A stretch of 64,000 nucleotides of DNA from contig OZ241336.1 of the NCBI GenBank assembly GCA_965200115.1, positions 868,001-932,000 of the forward strand, written 5' to 3'. Origin of the DNA: JAPOUP01 sp026708635. Lineage in GTDB: Bacteria; Pseudomonadota; Alphaproteobacteria; Rhodobacterales; Rhodobacteraceae. A model generated the notes under the pieces. That model ran no database searches. It was not told where the DNA came from and saw only the letters and a list, made by a program, of their open reading frames with translations. A program made the position numbers and the translations under genes. This document shows positions 8,836-18,772 of the stretch, piece after piece. Every line of letters begins with the position of its first letter. The stretch's first letter is position 1.

Positions 8836-9753
8836 GTGATCTCCGCTGCTATGGCCGACATTCTGGAGAAATGGCTGGACTGGTTGAAGGGCGTTGACGG
8901 GCTGGCGCCAAACACCATCGATGCCTACCGTCGCGATGTCGCGGGCTATCTCGCGTTCATGTCAGGACATTTCGGCGGCGCCGCGGGACCCGCGCGGCTT
9001 CAGGAAGTCGGCATCTCCGACATGCGATCCTGGATGGCGTCCGAACGCAGACGTGGAGTCTCCGCCCGCTCGCTGGCACGGGCACTGTCGGCCGTAAAGA
9101 ACTTCATCGCCTGGCTTGCCCACCGTGACGGCTTTGACGCCACGGCCATCCTCGCGACCCGCAGTCCACGTTTCGAGAAAAAGCTCCCACGCCCTCTTTC
9201 CGAAGAGGCGGCGCGGGGGATGATCGACACGGTCGAGCTACAGTCGAAGGAAAGATGGATCGCGGCGCGGGATACGGCCGTAATTACCCTGCTATATGGC
9301 TGCGGTCTCAGGATTTCAGAGACGCTTGGCCTGACGGGCGCCGACTATCCACTTGGCGAGACCCTACGGATCATCGGCAAAGGCGGCAAGGAACGGATAG
9401 TGCCGGTTGTTCCGGTGGGGCGACTCGCGGTGGACCATTACGTGCATCTCTGCCCCCATCCCATCAGGTCGGGGGTTCCGCTTTTCCGTGGCGCGCGTGG
9501 CGGCCGGCTCGGGGCCCGTCTCGTGCAGAAAGTCGTGCAGGCGGCGCGGATGCAGATGGGTCTTCCGGCTACGGCCACTCCCCACGCGATGCGACACAGC
9601 TTCGCCACACATCTTCTGGCCGCGGGTGCCGACCTTCGCACGATCCAGGAACTTCTGGGTCACAGCACTCTCTCGATGACCCAGGCCTACACCTCGGTCA
9701 GTGCCGAACGGTTAATGGAGGTCTACGAAGCCGCCCATCCCCGTGCCGGTTAG
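8836..9753 (+). CDS. xerC: Tyrosine recombinase XerC
   Basis: XerC acts with XerD at dif to resolve chromosome dimers. From the GTG at 8836 the protein has 305 residues. An N-terminal SAM-like core-binding domain (pattern NTxxAYRRDVxGYLAFM near residues 25-42) precedes the catalytic domain. The catalytic set is present: Arg in GCGLRISETL, Lys in GKGGKERIVP, His-x-x-Arg in PHAMRHSFATH, His in LLGHSTLSMTQ and the nucleophilic Tyr in QAYTSV. It follows DUF484, the expected neighbour of a housekeeping XerC rather than of a phage integrase. XerD would be the alternative name, but the DUF484 linkage favours XerC. Confidence 0.93.
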   Translation: MISAAMADILEKWLDWLKGVDGLAPNTIDAYRRDVAGYLAFMSGHFGGAAGPARLQEVGISDMRSWMASERRRGVSARSLARALSAVKNFIAWLAHRDGFDATAILATRSPRFEKKLPRPLSEEAARGMIDTVELQSKERWIAARDTAVITLLYGCGLRISETLGLTGADYPLGETLRIIGKGGKERIVPVVPVGRLAVDHYVHLCPHPIRSGVPLFRGARGGRLGARLVQKVVQAARMQMGLPATATPHAMRHSFATHLLAAGADLRTIQELLGHSTLSMTQAYTSVSAERLMEVYEAAHPRAG

Positions 9754-9902
9754 CGCGGAACACCTCACTTGGCCGGCCAGACGCATTCATCCGCGCCCCC
9801 AGCCTTTCCGAGCCTGCGGCCGGAGGTCACTGATATCGGCGGCAAGCCGACCGCGCGGCGCAGCCAATTGCACCGGGGCCGCAATTCGTCCATTCCTGCT
9901 TC

Positions 9903-10601
9903 ATGACCGATCGTTTTAAGGCGCTGCTCGTTCATTTCCTTACCGCAACCGGCGCGGTACTGGCGATGCTGGCCATGCTCGCGGCGGTTGAGGAGAAGTG
10001 GGATCTCATGTTTGTCTGGCTGGTCGTGGCTTTCGCGGTCGACGGTCTGGACGGCCCGTTGGCGAGAAAATATCGCGTCAAGTACAACGCGCCGCAATAC
10101 GACGGCGTTCTGATGGACCTGATCATCGATTACCTTACCTATGTGTTTATACCGGCCTATGCGCTGTTCAAGTCGGGTCTAATGCCGGGATGGACGGGTT
10201 GGATCGCGATCATCCTGATCACATTCGCTTCAGTCATTTATTTCGCCGACACACGCATGAAGACCAAGGACAATTCCTTCGCCGGATTTCCCGGCTGCTG
10301 GAACATGGTGGTAATCGTTCTGTTCGCGCTGAAGCCTGATTTCTGGGTCATCCTCTTCATCGTTACGGTCCTGGCGGTCGCGATGTTCGCGCCGCTCAGG
10401 TTCGTTCACCCGATACGGACCAGGCGCTGGCGCGCCGTTACGCTTCCGATGGCCCTAGCCTGGACGTTTTTCGCGACCTGGGCGGCATGGGTGGATTTCC
10501 ACCCACAGAGCTGGGCGCATTGGGGTCTTGTGATGACGTCCCTATATCTGGTGTTCGCGGGGCTTGCGCAGCAGGTGCTCACCGAACGGAACGGTGATTG
10601 A
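9903..10601 (+). CDS. pcs: Phosphatidylcholine synthase (Pcs)
   Basis: Pcs condenses CDP-diacylglycerol with free choline to give phosphatidylcholine, a pathway found mainly in alphaproteobacteria. The 232-residue membrane protein has about seven or eight hydrophobic segments. The CDP-alcohol phosphotransferase signature appears in the Pcs-specific form: DGPLAR near residues 50-55, followed by a shifted spacing to YDGVLMD and LIIDY. This spacing separates Pcs from phosphatidylglycerophosphate synthases. The ribosome binding site is weak. Confidence 0.92.
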   Translation: MTDRFKALLVHFLTATGAVLAMLAMLAAVEEKWDLMFVWLVVAFAVDGLDGPLARKYRVKYNAPQYDGVLMDLIIDYLTYVFIPAYALFKSGLMPGWTGWIAIILITFASVIYFADTRMKTKDNSFAGFPGCWNMVVIVLFALKPDFWVILFIVTVLAVAMFAPLRFVHPIRTRRWRAVTLPMALAWTFFATWAAWVDFHPQSWAHWGLVMTSLYLVFAGLAQQVLTERNGD

Positions 10602-10612
10602 CCGAGTAACGC

Positions 10613-10629
10613 CCCCGGTTTCCCGGGGC
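10613..10629 (+). terminator. Hairpin after pcs
   Basis: CCCCGG and CCGGGG pair around a five-base loop shortly after the pcs stop. The following bases are not T-rich, so it is at best a weak or Rho-assisted terminator. Confidence 0.25.
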
Positions 10630-10706
10630 TGATTCCCCTGTCTTCACAGCTCCACCGCGCCACGGCCACGGCGTGCCGACAGGGATATCGCCGCGGGAGT
10701 TTGGCC

Positions 10707-10725
10707 CAAACCTTCCGATGGGGCC
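10707..10725 (-). repeat. 19-bp repeat, copy 1
   Basis: The sequence caaaccttccgatggggcc occurs here, directly after the stop of the 54-residue peptide gene, and again exactly at 11111-11129. Its role is unknown. Confidence 0.6.
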
Positions 10726-10890
10726 TTACAGCCGGATCAGGACTCCCAGGATGACGACGGCGGCGATCCAGAGACCGATCTGCCAGCGCAGGTTGTCCTT
10801 GTCCCGTTTCGCCGCATCCGCGTCGCGGCGCTCCATATCGGCCCGCAGCCGGTCCAGCGCGCCTTCGTATTCGGCGTGCATCGTTTTCAT
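10726..10890 (-). CDS. Small coiled-coil plus single-TM protein (54 aa)
   Basis: A short gene encodes 54 residues. It has a strong ribosome binding site, GGAGGAACGC directly before the ATG at 10890-10888. Residues 1-33 are charged and helix-forming (EYEGALDRLRADMERRDAD followed by AAKRDKD), and residues 35-54 form one hydrophobic segment ending in LGVLIRL. Similar tiny proteins with a charged coiled coil followed by one membrane helix are widespread in proteobacteria and often lie near mobile DNA, but I know of no assigned function. It stands alone between pcs and ileS. Confidence 0.7.
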   Translation of the reverse strand: MKTMHAEYEGALDRLRADMERRDADAAKRDKDNLRWQIGLWIAAVVILGVLIRL

Positions 10891-11368
10891 GCGTTCCTCC
10901 AGAACGGCGACCTACCTAGCGAGTTCGTGAATGTCCGGCGCGTCGCCCATAAATCGAACCTAGGCGCTCCCGCCGCCCCGGTCAAGCCGGGCCGGAGCGA
11001 CGGACATACCGCCTGATTGGGCATGGATGCGTTCGATGCCCCCCCCGGACGGCACGCGGCCGGGGCCTGGAACTTTCGCCCAAAATTCCCACTTGGAGTA
11101 ATCCTTCGTACAAACCTTCCGATGGGGCCAACATATTGCGGCGCTCCGGGGACGGTCGCCTTTGTTGCCGTCTGCCGGTCACGAAACCGGAAGGGCGTCC
11201 GGGCCCGCGACTTCCGGTCTTTATGTCCGCTCCGGCGGCGGGGAACGCACCGGCGCCCTCCGTGCGCCGGTTTCGCGGGGAACTGTATGGGGTTCCCCCT
11301 TCCTGACTGTGCAGCGTCCCGCCGGCTACCGCCGGCCGGGACGTAGCGCCAGCAGAAACCGCGAAACC
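10891..11368. other. Intergenic region without recognised gene
   Basis: Apart from the second copy of the 19-bp repeat I see no gene, and the open frames here do not resemble proteins. Confidence 0.4.
11111..11129 (-). repeat. 19-bp repeat, copy 2
   Basis: This is an exact copy of the 19-bp sequence at 10707-10725, in the same orientation, 404 bases away. Here it is not attached to any gene I can see. Confidence 0.6.
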
Positions 11369-14281
11369 TCAACCTAACGCCTCATTGCAGCGGCGGCAGA
11401 CCTCTGGATGGAAATACGCTCCGACATCGGGAAGGATTTTCCAGCAACGCTGACATTTCCTGCCATCCGCGGCTTCGAAAACCACGCCGACGCCCTCGAC
11501 ATCGGGCAGCCGGAAAGCCTCACGCGGCGCGGGAGCGGATGTCAGCGTAAGGTCAGAAGTGATGCATACGTCGTCAAAATCCACCGATCTTACCGCCTGC
11601 AGGATCTCCGGATCCTCGACATGGACCACCGGTGCCGCCTCCAAAGAGGAACCGATGACCTTTTCCCGCCGTTTGATCTCCAGGGCGCCGGTTACGACGG
11701 AGCGTACCCTCCGAACCGCGGCCCATTTCCGCGCCAGTGGCTCATCAAGCCAATCCGCCGGAGTGTCGGGCATGTCAACGAGATGAATGGAGGAGGCGTC
11801 TCCCGGAAATCTCTCAAGCCATGCCTCCTCCATCGTGAAAACGAGAACCGGCGCGAACCATGTGGTAAGCCGATGGAAGAGGATATCCAGGACGGTACGC
11901 GCCGACCTACTCCGTAAGGAAGGCCCGTCGCAATAGATCGCGTCCTTCCGGATGTCGAAATAAAAGCTCGAAAGGTCGACCGTCGCAAAGTCGAAAAGCG
12001 CGCGGAACACGCCCTGGAAGTCGTAAGCCGTATATCCGGCGCGGACCCGATGGTCGAGTTCGGCCAACCTGTGTAGAACCCATCGTTCCAGCTCGGGCAT
12101 TTCCGTGGGCTCAACCCGCTGCTCCTCGGTGAACCAGTAAAGATTGCCAAGGATATACCGCATAGTGTTGCGCAGACGGCGGTAGCTGTCCGCGACACCT
12201 TTCAGGATTTCGGGCCCGATGCGCTGATCGCCCGTATAATCCGTCTGGGCGACCCAAAGGCGCAGGATATCCGCGCCATATTGCCTGACCACCTCATCGG
12301 GTCCTATGGTGTTACCCAGTGACTTTGACATCTTGTTGCCATTTTCGTCGAGCGTGAACCCATGGGTCAGCACGGCGCGATAAGGGGCACGGCCGATTGT
12401 TCCGCAGGCCTGCAGCATTGACGAATGGAACCAGCCACGGTGCTGGTCGGTACCTTCCAGATACAGGTCCGCGATGCCGTCGGAGGTTCCGTCCGCCCGA
12501 TCCCTTAGCACGAAGGCATGGGTTGAGCCGGAATCGAACCAGACGTCGAGAATATCGAATATCTGCTCGTATTCGCCAGGATCATAGCCATCCCCAAGGA
12601 AGCGTTCCTTGGCACCGAGCCTATACCAGGCGTCCGCGCCTTCATTTTCAAAGGCTTCAAGGATCCTGAGGTTAACCCCGGGGTCGCGTAGAAGAAAATC
12701 AGGATCATCCGGTCGCGCGCCTTTCTTCGTGAAACACGACAGGGGAACGCCCCAGGCACGCTGGCGCGAAAGCACCCAGTCGGGCCTTGATCCGATCATC
12801 GAATGGAGTCGGTTTCGGCCAGTCATCGGCGTCCAATGGACAAGTTCGTCAATCGAGGCCAGCGCACGCTCCCGGATCGTCATTCCGTATTCGTTCCTGC
12901 CATCACCGACGGCCCGGTCAATCGCGGCGAACCACTGCGGCGTATTCCGGTAGATCAGCGGTGCCTTGGACCGCCATGAATGCGGGTAGCTGTGCTTGAG
13001 ATTCCCTCGCGCGAGCAGCCCCCGGGCGCTTATCAGCGCGTCTATGACCCTCTTGTTCGCGTCGCCCTCCTTACCGTTCGGCCTGAGGATGCGGGCACCG
13101 CCGAACATAGGGAGATCCGCACGGAAGGAACCATCCTCCTCGACATTGTAAGTGATTAAATCGGACAGCATCCCGGCGTCGCGGTAAAGCTCGAACTCCT
13201 CCATTCCGTGCGATGGAGCGCAATGCACGAACCCGGTACCCTCATCGTCGTTGACAAAAGAGGCGTGGCGGAAGTCACGCGGCGCGTCCCATTCACCTTC
13301 CGCTCCACTCGCCTCAGCCAGCGGGTGCCGGAGGCTGATTTTCGCGAGCGCCGATACGGGTGCGTCGCCCAGCCGACGATACATCGATTCATCAAGCCGC
13401 GCCCTGGCGAGAGCGTCGGCGGCCAATCGATCAGCGAGAACGTACCTATCACCGATCCGTGCCCAACACTCCTCCGGCCGGCCGGTCACCTCGTAGACGC
13501 CATAGGATATCCCGTCGCTGAACACCACGCCGCGATTCGACGGGATGGTCCAGGGTGTAGTGGTCCATATGACCACCTTCGCGCCGGACAGCAGCGGATG
13601 GTCCGAGTGAATCACGGGAAACAGTACCCAGATCGTATAACTTTCCTTGTCGTGATACTCCACCTCAGCCTCAGCCAGCGCCGTCTTCTCGACGGGTGAC
13701 CATAGAACGGGTTTTGACCCCTGGTATAATATTCCGTTCATCAGGAACTTCTGGAACTCCTCCGCGATTACGCGTTCGGAGTGGAAGTCCATCGTCAGGT
13801 ATGGGACGTCCCATTTCCCGGTGACGCCCAGCCGCTTGAACTCACCGCGCTGGACATCGATCCAGCCTTCGGCGAATGCGCGGCATTCCTGGCGAAAACT
13901 GACGACATCGACTTCGTCCCTGTCCTTCCCCTTGGCACGGTACCGTTCCTCTATCTTCCACTCTATCGGCAGACCGTGGCAGTCCCAGCCGGGAACATAC
14001 CGGCTATCCCTTCCCATCATCTGCCGGGAACGAACCACCATGTCCTTGAGTATCTTGTTCAGCGCGTGTCCGATATGCAGGTGGCCATTGGCGTAGGGCG
14101 GACCATCATGAAGCACGAAAGGCTCACGGCCCGCCGCGGTTTCCCGCAACCGCTCATAGATGCCGATCCTATCCCATCTTTCCAGCCAGGAAGGTTCGCG
14201 CTTGGGCAGTCCCGCCCTCATCGGAAACTCCGTTACCGGAAGGTTGAGCGTATCTTTGTAGTCAGGCGTATCGGCGCACAT
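11369..14281 (-). CDS. ileS: Isoleucyl-tRNA synthetase
   Basis: The enzyme charges tRNA-Ile and edits misactivated valine. The 970-residue class I synthetase has the HIGH signature within GHLHIGHALN near residue 70 and the KMSKS signature as KMSKSLGN near residue 645, with the CP1 editing domain in between (WTTTPWTIPSN near residue 240). The C-terminal zinc-binding element is present as CQRCWKI and CRRCNEA, which is the bacterial-type IleRS arrangement. Start at 14281 gives the common MCADTPDYKDTLNLP opening. Length is normal. Confidence 0.98.
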   Translation of the reverse strand: MCADTPDYKDTLNLPVTEFPMRAGLPKREPSWLERWDRIGIYERLRETAAGREPFVLHDGPPYANGHLHIGHALNKILKDMVVRSRQMMGRDSRYVPGWDCHGLPIEWKIEERYRAKGKDRDEVDVVSFRQECRAFAEGWIDVQRGEFKRLGVTGKWDVPYLTMDFHSERVIAEEFQKFLMNGILYQGSKPVLWSPVEKTALAEAEVEYHDKESYTIWVLFPVIHSDHPLLSGAKVVIWTTTPWTIPSNRGVVFSDGISYGVYEVTGRPEECWARIGDRYVLADRLAADALARARLDESMYRRLGDAPVSALAKISLRHPLAEASGAEGEWDAPRDFRHASFVNDDEGTGFVHCAPSHGMEEFELYRDAGMLSDLITYNVEEDGSFRADLPMFGGARILRPNGKEGDANKRVIDALISARGLLARGNLKHSYPHSWRSKAPLIYRNTPQWFAAIDRAVGDGRNEYGMTIRERALASIDELVHWTPMTGRNRLHSMIGSRPDWVLSRQRAWGVPLSCFTKKGARPDDPDFLLRDPGVNLRILEAFENEGADAWYRLGAKERFLGDGYDPGEYEQIFDILDVWFDSGSTHAFVLRDRADGTSDGIADLYLEGTDQHRGWFHSSMLQACGTIGRAPYRAVLTHGFTLDENGNKMSKSLGNTIGPDEVVRQYGADILRLWVAQTDYTGDQRIGPEILKGVADSYRRLRNTMRYILGNLYWFTEEQRVEPTEMPELERWVLHRLAELDHRVRAGYTAYDFQGVFRALFDFATVDLSSFYFDIRKDAIYCDGPSLRSRSARTVLDILFHRLTTWFAPVLVFTMEEAWLERFPGDASSIHLVDMPDTPADWLDEPLARKWAAVRRVRSVVTGALEIKRREKVIGSSLEAAPVVHVEDPEILQAVRSVDFDDVCITSDLTLTSAPAPREAFRLPDVEGVGVVFEAADGRKCQRCWKILPDVGAYFHPEVCRRCNEALG

Positions 14282-15121
14282 GCCTATTGTCCTCGTGGGC
14301 GGATTGTCTTGAACTCTATTTCAGGTCTGGCGCCTAACTGATCGCATGCCGCTCCGGCGGCTCGATATCTCGGGACGCCGGATGCGCGGTTCAGGATGCG
14401 ACTGCGGCAAAGGTCGAAAACACTTATAGAAAGCCCGATTGGCAAGGTCCATAGTCACTTATACGTATACGCGCCAAGGCGCGGTTTCCCGACAGACAAA
14501 CGGGCGGACTCCATACCGGCGGAACGAATGACCCCATCCATACTCCAGAGGACCGCGAGCACAACAAAGACGCACGACCCGCTCCCTCCGGTGTGTCGTC
14601 GCACTGTCACCCCGTGTCTTCCTGTCACCGTTCACTGGGCACCTCTGAACGGCGTGAAAGCGCCCCGATCCAATTCGGGCCCATGAGCGCCGCGCACGTA
14701 CACCAAGTGACGCGAGGAGGAAAGCCCTGAATGGCTCCAAGGAAGGCGTGAGCCGAAATGACCCCGGTCGCCGTAGGGGCATGACGGCTTCAGCGAATCG
14801 GGACACAAAGGTCTGACGGCATGCACGGATCCGTCGACGACGCGATCTACGGCGATGACGGCGGGATGTCGCGGAAACCCTCGCCGTGGACGGGTTGGAC
14901 GACCCATTCGGCCACTCAACCAAGCGCCGCTACCCGATCACCGGAAACCCGATCGACTTCGGCTCGCTTCGTTACCCGCGAGGCATTGACCGCGCCGTCA
15001 TGTCGCCTTTGCGAATGCCCGAAATAGATCTCGCATCCAACCGGCGGACCATGCTATGAACCGCCGCGAAGACGCGCATCGGGCCGATCCGGCCTACTGC
15101 GATTTCTTGGGAGAAAAATGA
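14282..15121. other. 840-base intergenic region
   Basis: I find no convincing gene in this long gap between ileS and the bactofilin gene. The only marked features are a perfect TATACGTATA palindrome at 14460-14469 and a GCGCCAAGGCGC hairpin just after it. The open frames are arginine- and proline-rich in the way antisense noise is in high-GC DNA. Confidence 0.4.
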
Positions 15122-15436
15122 ATGTCGGATACCGTTATCGAAGAAGATCTGATCGTCAATGGTGACATGACGTCGGAAAACGCGGATATCAGCGTGAAAG
15201 GCCGCGTGATCGGCGACATCACCGCGAAGTCGGTGACGATCGACCAAAAAGGTGAAGTCAGCGGAATGATCAAGGCACAGACGATCAGCATCCTTGGCCG
15301 CCAGAAAGGCAGCGTCGCGTGCCAGAACCTGTCGCTGGGACCACAGTCGGAGGTGGCGTCAAAGATCTCGGCGGAGACCTTTACGACCGAACGGGGCGCG
15401 AAACTTGTCGGCGACATCAACGTGGGCCACCAGTGA
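15122..15436 (+). CDS. Bactofilin family cytoskeletal protein
   Basis: Bactofilins polymerise without nucleotide into beta-helical filaments that organise envelope processes. This is a short member (104 residues) with the repeating hydrophobic pattern of the right-handed beta-helix, for example GDMTSENADISVKGRVIGDI, and a flexible tail. A GGGAGA ribosome binding site lies upstream of the ATG. It is monocistronic, with long gaps on both sides, so its partners cannot be read from context. Confidence 0.88.
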   Translation: MSDTVIEEDLIVNGDMTSENADISVKGRVIGDITAKSVTIDQKGEVSGMIKAQTISILGRQKGSVACQNLSLGPQSEVASKISAETFTTERGAKLVGDINVGHQ

Positions 15437-15800
15437 AAGGTCTCCGGATGGGACCCCTTCCATAACCGGATCGTTGGTATCAGCGACCGCGCGCGCACCA
15501 AATTACGGTGTTGAACCAGTGGGGCCCCATAGTTTCAATGGCGGACCGCGGGGACTTCCGTCCGCCTTTGGACGCTTCTTGATCCGGAGAAGTTCAAAGC
15601 CGATGATTCCGAACGTCACGTGAATCAACGTGACAGACCGTGTTTGCCGTTCGCCGAATTACGGGCGATCCTAAGCTCGCTGACTCCCGTCGCAGAGGCG
15701 CTAAGCTACATGCAGGTGAATCGACTTCGATGAGACTTCGTTTTTCGCTCGCCAGCCAAGGAGGTATTTCCCTCCGTTGGAATATGATGCGGCGGGAGAT
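15437..15800. other. Intergenic region, nothing recognised
   Basis: This gap lies between the convergent bactofilin and GST genes. I see no coding pattern and no clear terminator. Confidence 0.4.
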
Positions 15801-16649
15801 TCACTCCCTTTCCCCATCGAAATCGCCCGCATCGTGACGTTCGCGCAACTGCATTTCCGGATCACCGGATATCCGGTTGACCATTCTCCCGCGCCGAACC
15901 GCCGGTCGGGAGTCGATCTCCTTCGCCCAGCGCTGGACATGTCGGTAACTCCCGACGTCGAGGAATTCGCCGGCCGAATACAGCCGCCCCAACGCCAGTT
16001 GTCCGTACCATGCCCAGATGGCTATGTCCGCGATGGTGTAGTCGGCGCCGGCCATGAAGCGACTACCTGACAGATGTCGGTCCAGAACGTCCAGCTGACG
16101 TTTGGTCTCCATTGCAAACCGATTGATCGGATATTCCCATTTCTCGGGCGCATAGGCGTAGAAATGCCCGAATCCGCCCCCCAGGTAAGGGGCGGACCCC
16201 ATCTGCCAGAAAAGCCATGACAGCAATTCGGGCCGATCGGCCGGATCGGAGGTCATGAACCTGCCGAACTTCTCCGCAAGGTGGAGCAGGATCGCCCCGC
16301 TCTCAAAGACGCGCACAGGTTCCGGCCCGGATCGGTCCACCAGCGCCGGAATCTTGGAGTTCGGGTTGATCTTGACGAAGCCGCTACCAAACTGGTCACC
16401 CTCCTCGATTCTGATCAACCACGCGTCGTATTCCGCTTCATCGACACCCAAAGAGAGGAGTTCCTCGAACAGGACCGTCACTTTCACTCCGTTCGGCGTT
16501 GCCAGTGAGTAAAGCTGGTGCGGGTGCCGGCCCACAGGCAGCGGCCTCTCGTGGGTTGACCCCGCGATCGGCCGATTCGTGCTGGCGAATCTGCCGCCGT
16601 TTTCGCTGTGCCATGTCCAGATTTCAGGAGGTTCGTAGGTTCCGCCCAT
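15801..16649 (-). CDS. yghU: Glutathione S-transferase, YghU type
   Basis: The protein is a close relative of E. coli YghU, a Nu-class GST with disulfide-bond reductase activity toward glutathione. From the ATG at 16649 it has 282 residues and begins MGGTYEPPEIWTWHSENGG. Nu-class hallmarks are present: HxxPLPVGRHPHQLYSLATP, the NPNSKIPALVD loop with the cis-Pro, ESGAILLHLAEKFG and QRWAKEIDSRPAVRRGR. An upstream in-frame start would add 38 basic residues that are not family-like. It is transcribed alone. Confidence 0.92.
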   Translation of the reverse strand: MGGTYEPPEIWTWHSENGGRFASTNRPIAGSTHERPLPVGRHPHQLYSLATPNGVKVTVLFEELLSLGVDEAEYDAWLIRIEEGDQFGSGFVKINPNSKIPALVDRSGPEPVRVFESGAILLHLAEKFGRFMTSDPADRPELLSWLFWQMGSAPYLGGGFGHFYAYAPEKWEYPINRFAMETKRQLDVLDRHLSGSRFMAGADYTIADIAIWAWYGQLALGRLYSAGEFLDVGSYRHVQRWAKEIDSRPAVRRGRMVNRISGDPEMQLRERHDAGDFDGERE

Positions 16650-17005
16650 TATACGCGCCTTTCGATTGCCTACCGGGCCCCTCCTAATGCCCGCTCCGTA
16701 TTTCGCCAAGGCCCTGTGACGAAATTGTTCCGCCCGCCGCCGGTGACGAAGCGTTGTTCTCATGGGTGTCCGGTAACTTCTCCAGAAGCGTATACAGGCT
16801 CACCGGCGCGGCCCGCGCCCGTGTCTTCCGCAATTCCCCCTCCCATAACAACGTCACACCTTCGCGCCGTCCAGTCCAAAACATCCGATACCGCGCGAAC
16901 TGGCTTAGGTTGGGGATATCGGCACATGTCCGGAGGGCGTCTCAAACTCCCGGCCGGAAACCATAGCGCCCATTCGCTCGGTCACGGCCATGGGAAGGAC
17001 TCCGG
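16650..17005. other. Intergenic region, nothing recognised
   Basis: This is a 356-base gap between two minus-strand genes. I see no coding pattern in it. Confidence 0.4.
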
Positions 17006-17782
17006 CTAGGCCAGCATCTGCGAATCTCCGCAGATCGAGATCGCCTGCCCCGAAATCGTCCTCCCCCGCGCGCTCGCCAGAAACAGGATCTGGTCCGCGA
17101 TCTGACGCGGGGTCACGTATTCGCGGATCGATGTATAGCTGAACGCCTGCGACTCCACTTCGCTGAAAGAGCTGCCCAGACGCCGGGCCTTGGCCTGCAG
17201 CACACGCTTCTGCCGATCTCCGGCCACCAGACCGGGGATGACGGCATTCACCCGGATGCCGGACGGCCCAAGTTCGATGCTGAGTGACCTAGTTAGGCCG
17301 ATCACACCCCATTTCGCCGCCGCATAGGGCGTGCGCAGCCTGAAGCCCAGCCGACCGGCGAGTGAGGACATGTTGATGATCGACGGGTTGCCGCTCAGGC
17401 GCAGAGACGGCACCGCGGCGCGAACCGCATTGAACTGGCCCGTAAGGCAAACCGCGATGCACCGGTCCCATTCCTCGGGTGAGATATCCTCGACCGGTCC
17501 GGTGGGTCCGGCGATGCCGGCATTGTTCACCAGCGTATCGAGACCCCCCATTTTCCGTGTCGATCGGGCAACGAACTCCGCCGTCATTTTCCGGTCGGCG
17601 ACATCGCAGACATACGCCAGTATCGTGGGATCGGAGTCCGCCAGCGACGCCACCACCGAACCGTCGACGTCGCAGATAGCCACCCGCGCACCCTCAGCCA
17701 CGAACGCGCGCGCGGTCTCCAAACCGATTCCGGCCGCCGCGCCGGTGAGAATCACACGATGTCCGGTCAGTTCAAGATCCAT
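17006..17782 (-). CDS. SDR family oxidoreductase
   Basis: A classical 258-residue SDR. The cofactor motif TGAAAGIG is at residues 13-20, NNAG near residues 87-90, a catalytic Ser in SSLAG and the YAAAK motif near residues 153-157. An acidic residue after the second strand (CDVDG) suggests NAD rather than NADP. It is divergent from the BKACE-family gene across 66 bases, so the two may share regulation and act in one catabolic pathway, for example oxidising a hydroxy acid to the beta-keto acid cleaved by the BKACE enzyme. That link is inference. Confidence 0.88.
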   Translation of the reverse strand: MDLELTGHRVILTGAAAGIGLETARAFVAEGARVAICDVDGSVVASLADSDPTILAYVCDVADRKMTAEFVARSTRKMGGLDTLVNNAGIAGPTGPVEDISPEEWDRCIAVCLTGQFNAVRAAVPSLRLSGNPSIINMSSLAGRLGFRLRTPYAAAKWGVIGLTRSLSIELGPSGIRVNAVIPGLVAGDRQKRVLQAKARRLGSSFSEVESQAFSYTSIREYVTPRQIADQILFLASARGRTISGQAISICGDSQMLA

Positions 17783-17848
17783 CCAGGCAGCAAATATTCT
17801 GGAATGGCCAAAGTCAATCTGGCAGTCTCCGCCCGGAGGAGAGACACA

Positions 17849-18772
17849 ATGTCAGAACACTGCATCATCACAGCCGCAATTACGGGCGCGATTCACACAC
17901 CCTCCATGTCCGATTTCCTCCCGGTGGCCCCGGAGGAAATCGTCCAGCACGCCGTTGATGCGGCCCGGGCGGGCGCGGCGGTGGTACACCTTCACGCACG
18001 CAATCCGGAGAACGGTCGTCCCGATCAGTCAGCGGAGGCCTTCGCGCCGATCCTGCCGGCCATCCGCGAGCGGACGGACGCCGTGATCAACATCACGACG
18101 GGAGGCGCCCCGACCATGAGTGTCATGGAACGGGTTCGCCCGGCTGCCAAATGGAAGCCGGAACTCGCCTCGCTGAACATGGGATCGATGAATTTCGGCC
18201 TTTTCGGCATGCTCGGCCGCTTCACTGACTTCCGACATAACTGGGAACGCGACTATCTCGCCGACAAGGGTATCATCTTTCGCAACACGTTCGAGGACAT
18301 CGAATTCATACTGACCGCTCTGCGTGGCGCGGGCACCAGATTCGAGTTCGAATGCTACGACACCGCACATCTCTACAACCTCGCCCATTTCGCTGATAGC
18401 GGACTGGTCGAACCGCCGTTCCTCGTGCAGACGGTATTCGGCCTTATGGGCGGAATCGGCGCGCATCCCGAAGACGTCGCGCACATGAAACGAACCGCGG
18501 ACCGTCTATTCGGTACGGAGTATCTCTGGTCGGCGCTTGGCGCCGGGCGGAACCAGATGGGAATCGCCGCGACATCGGCCGCACGGGGCGGGCACGTCCG
18601 GGTCGGGCTTGAGGATTCGCTGTGGCTTGGTCCCGGACAGTTCGCGGAGTCCAGCGCGCAGCAGGTGGAAAGGGCCAGAGGTATCATCGAGGCTCTGGGA
18701 CGGAGCGCGGCCACCCCCGATCAAGCCCGCGGACTTTTGGGACTGAAAGGCGGAAACAGTGTCGGATTCTGA
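17849..18772 (+). CDS. Beta-keto acid cleavage enzyme (BKACE, DUF849)
   Basis: BKACE enzymes are zinc-dependent and transfer the acyl part of a beta-keto acid to acetyl-CoA, giving acetoacetate and an acyl-CoA; 3-keto-5-aminohexanoate and dehydrocarnitine are known substrates. The start at 17849 follows a GGAGGAGA site and gives 307 residues beginning MSEHCIITAAITGAIHTP. The metal-binding HLHAR is near residues 47-51, followed by TTGGAPTM, and FECYD lies further on. The substrate pocket cannot be read reliably from sequence alone. Confidence 0.92.
   Translation: MSEHCIITAAITGAIHTPSMSDFLPVAPEEIVQHAVDAARAGAAVVHLHARNPENGRPDQSAEAFAPILPAIRERTDAVINITTGGAPTMSVMERVRPAAKWKPELASLNMGSMNFGLFGMLGRFTDFRHNWERDYLADKGIIFRNTFEDIEFILTALRGAGTRFEFECYDTAHLYNLAHFADSGLVEPPFLVQTVFGLMGGIGAHPEDVAHMKRTADRLFGTEYLWSALGAGRNQMGIAATSAARGGHVRVGLEDSLWLGPGQFAESSAQQVERARGIIEALGRSAATPDQARGLLGLKGGNSVGF

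Noticed and set aside
14459..14923. A 154-residue minus-strand frame in the ileS-bactofilin gap
   Set aside because: It is Arg- and Pro-rich without a ribosome binding site or homology I recognise; I regard the gap as non-coding.
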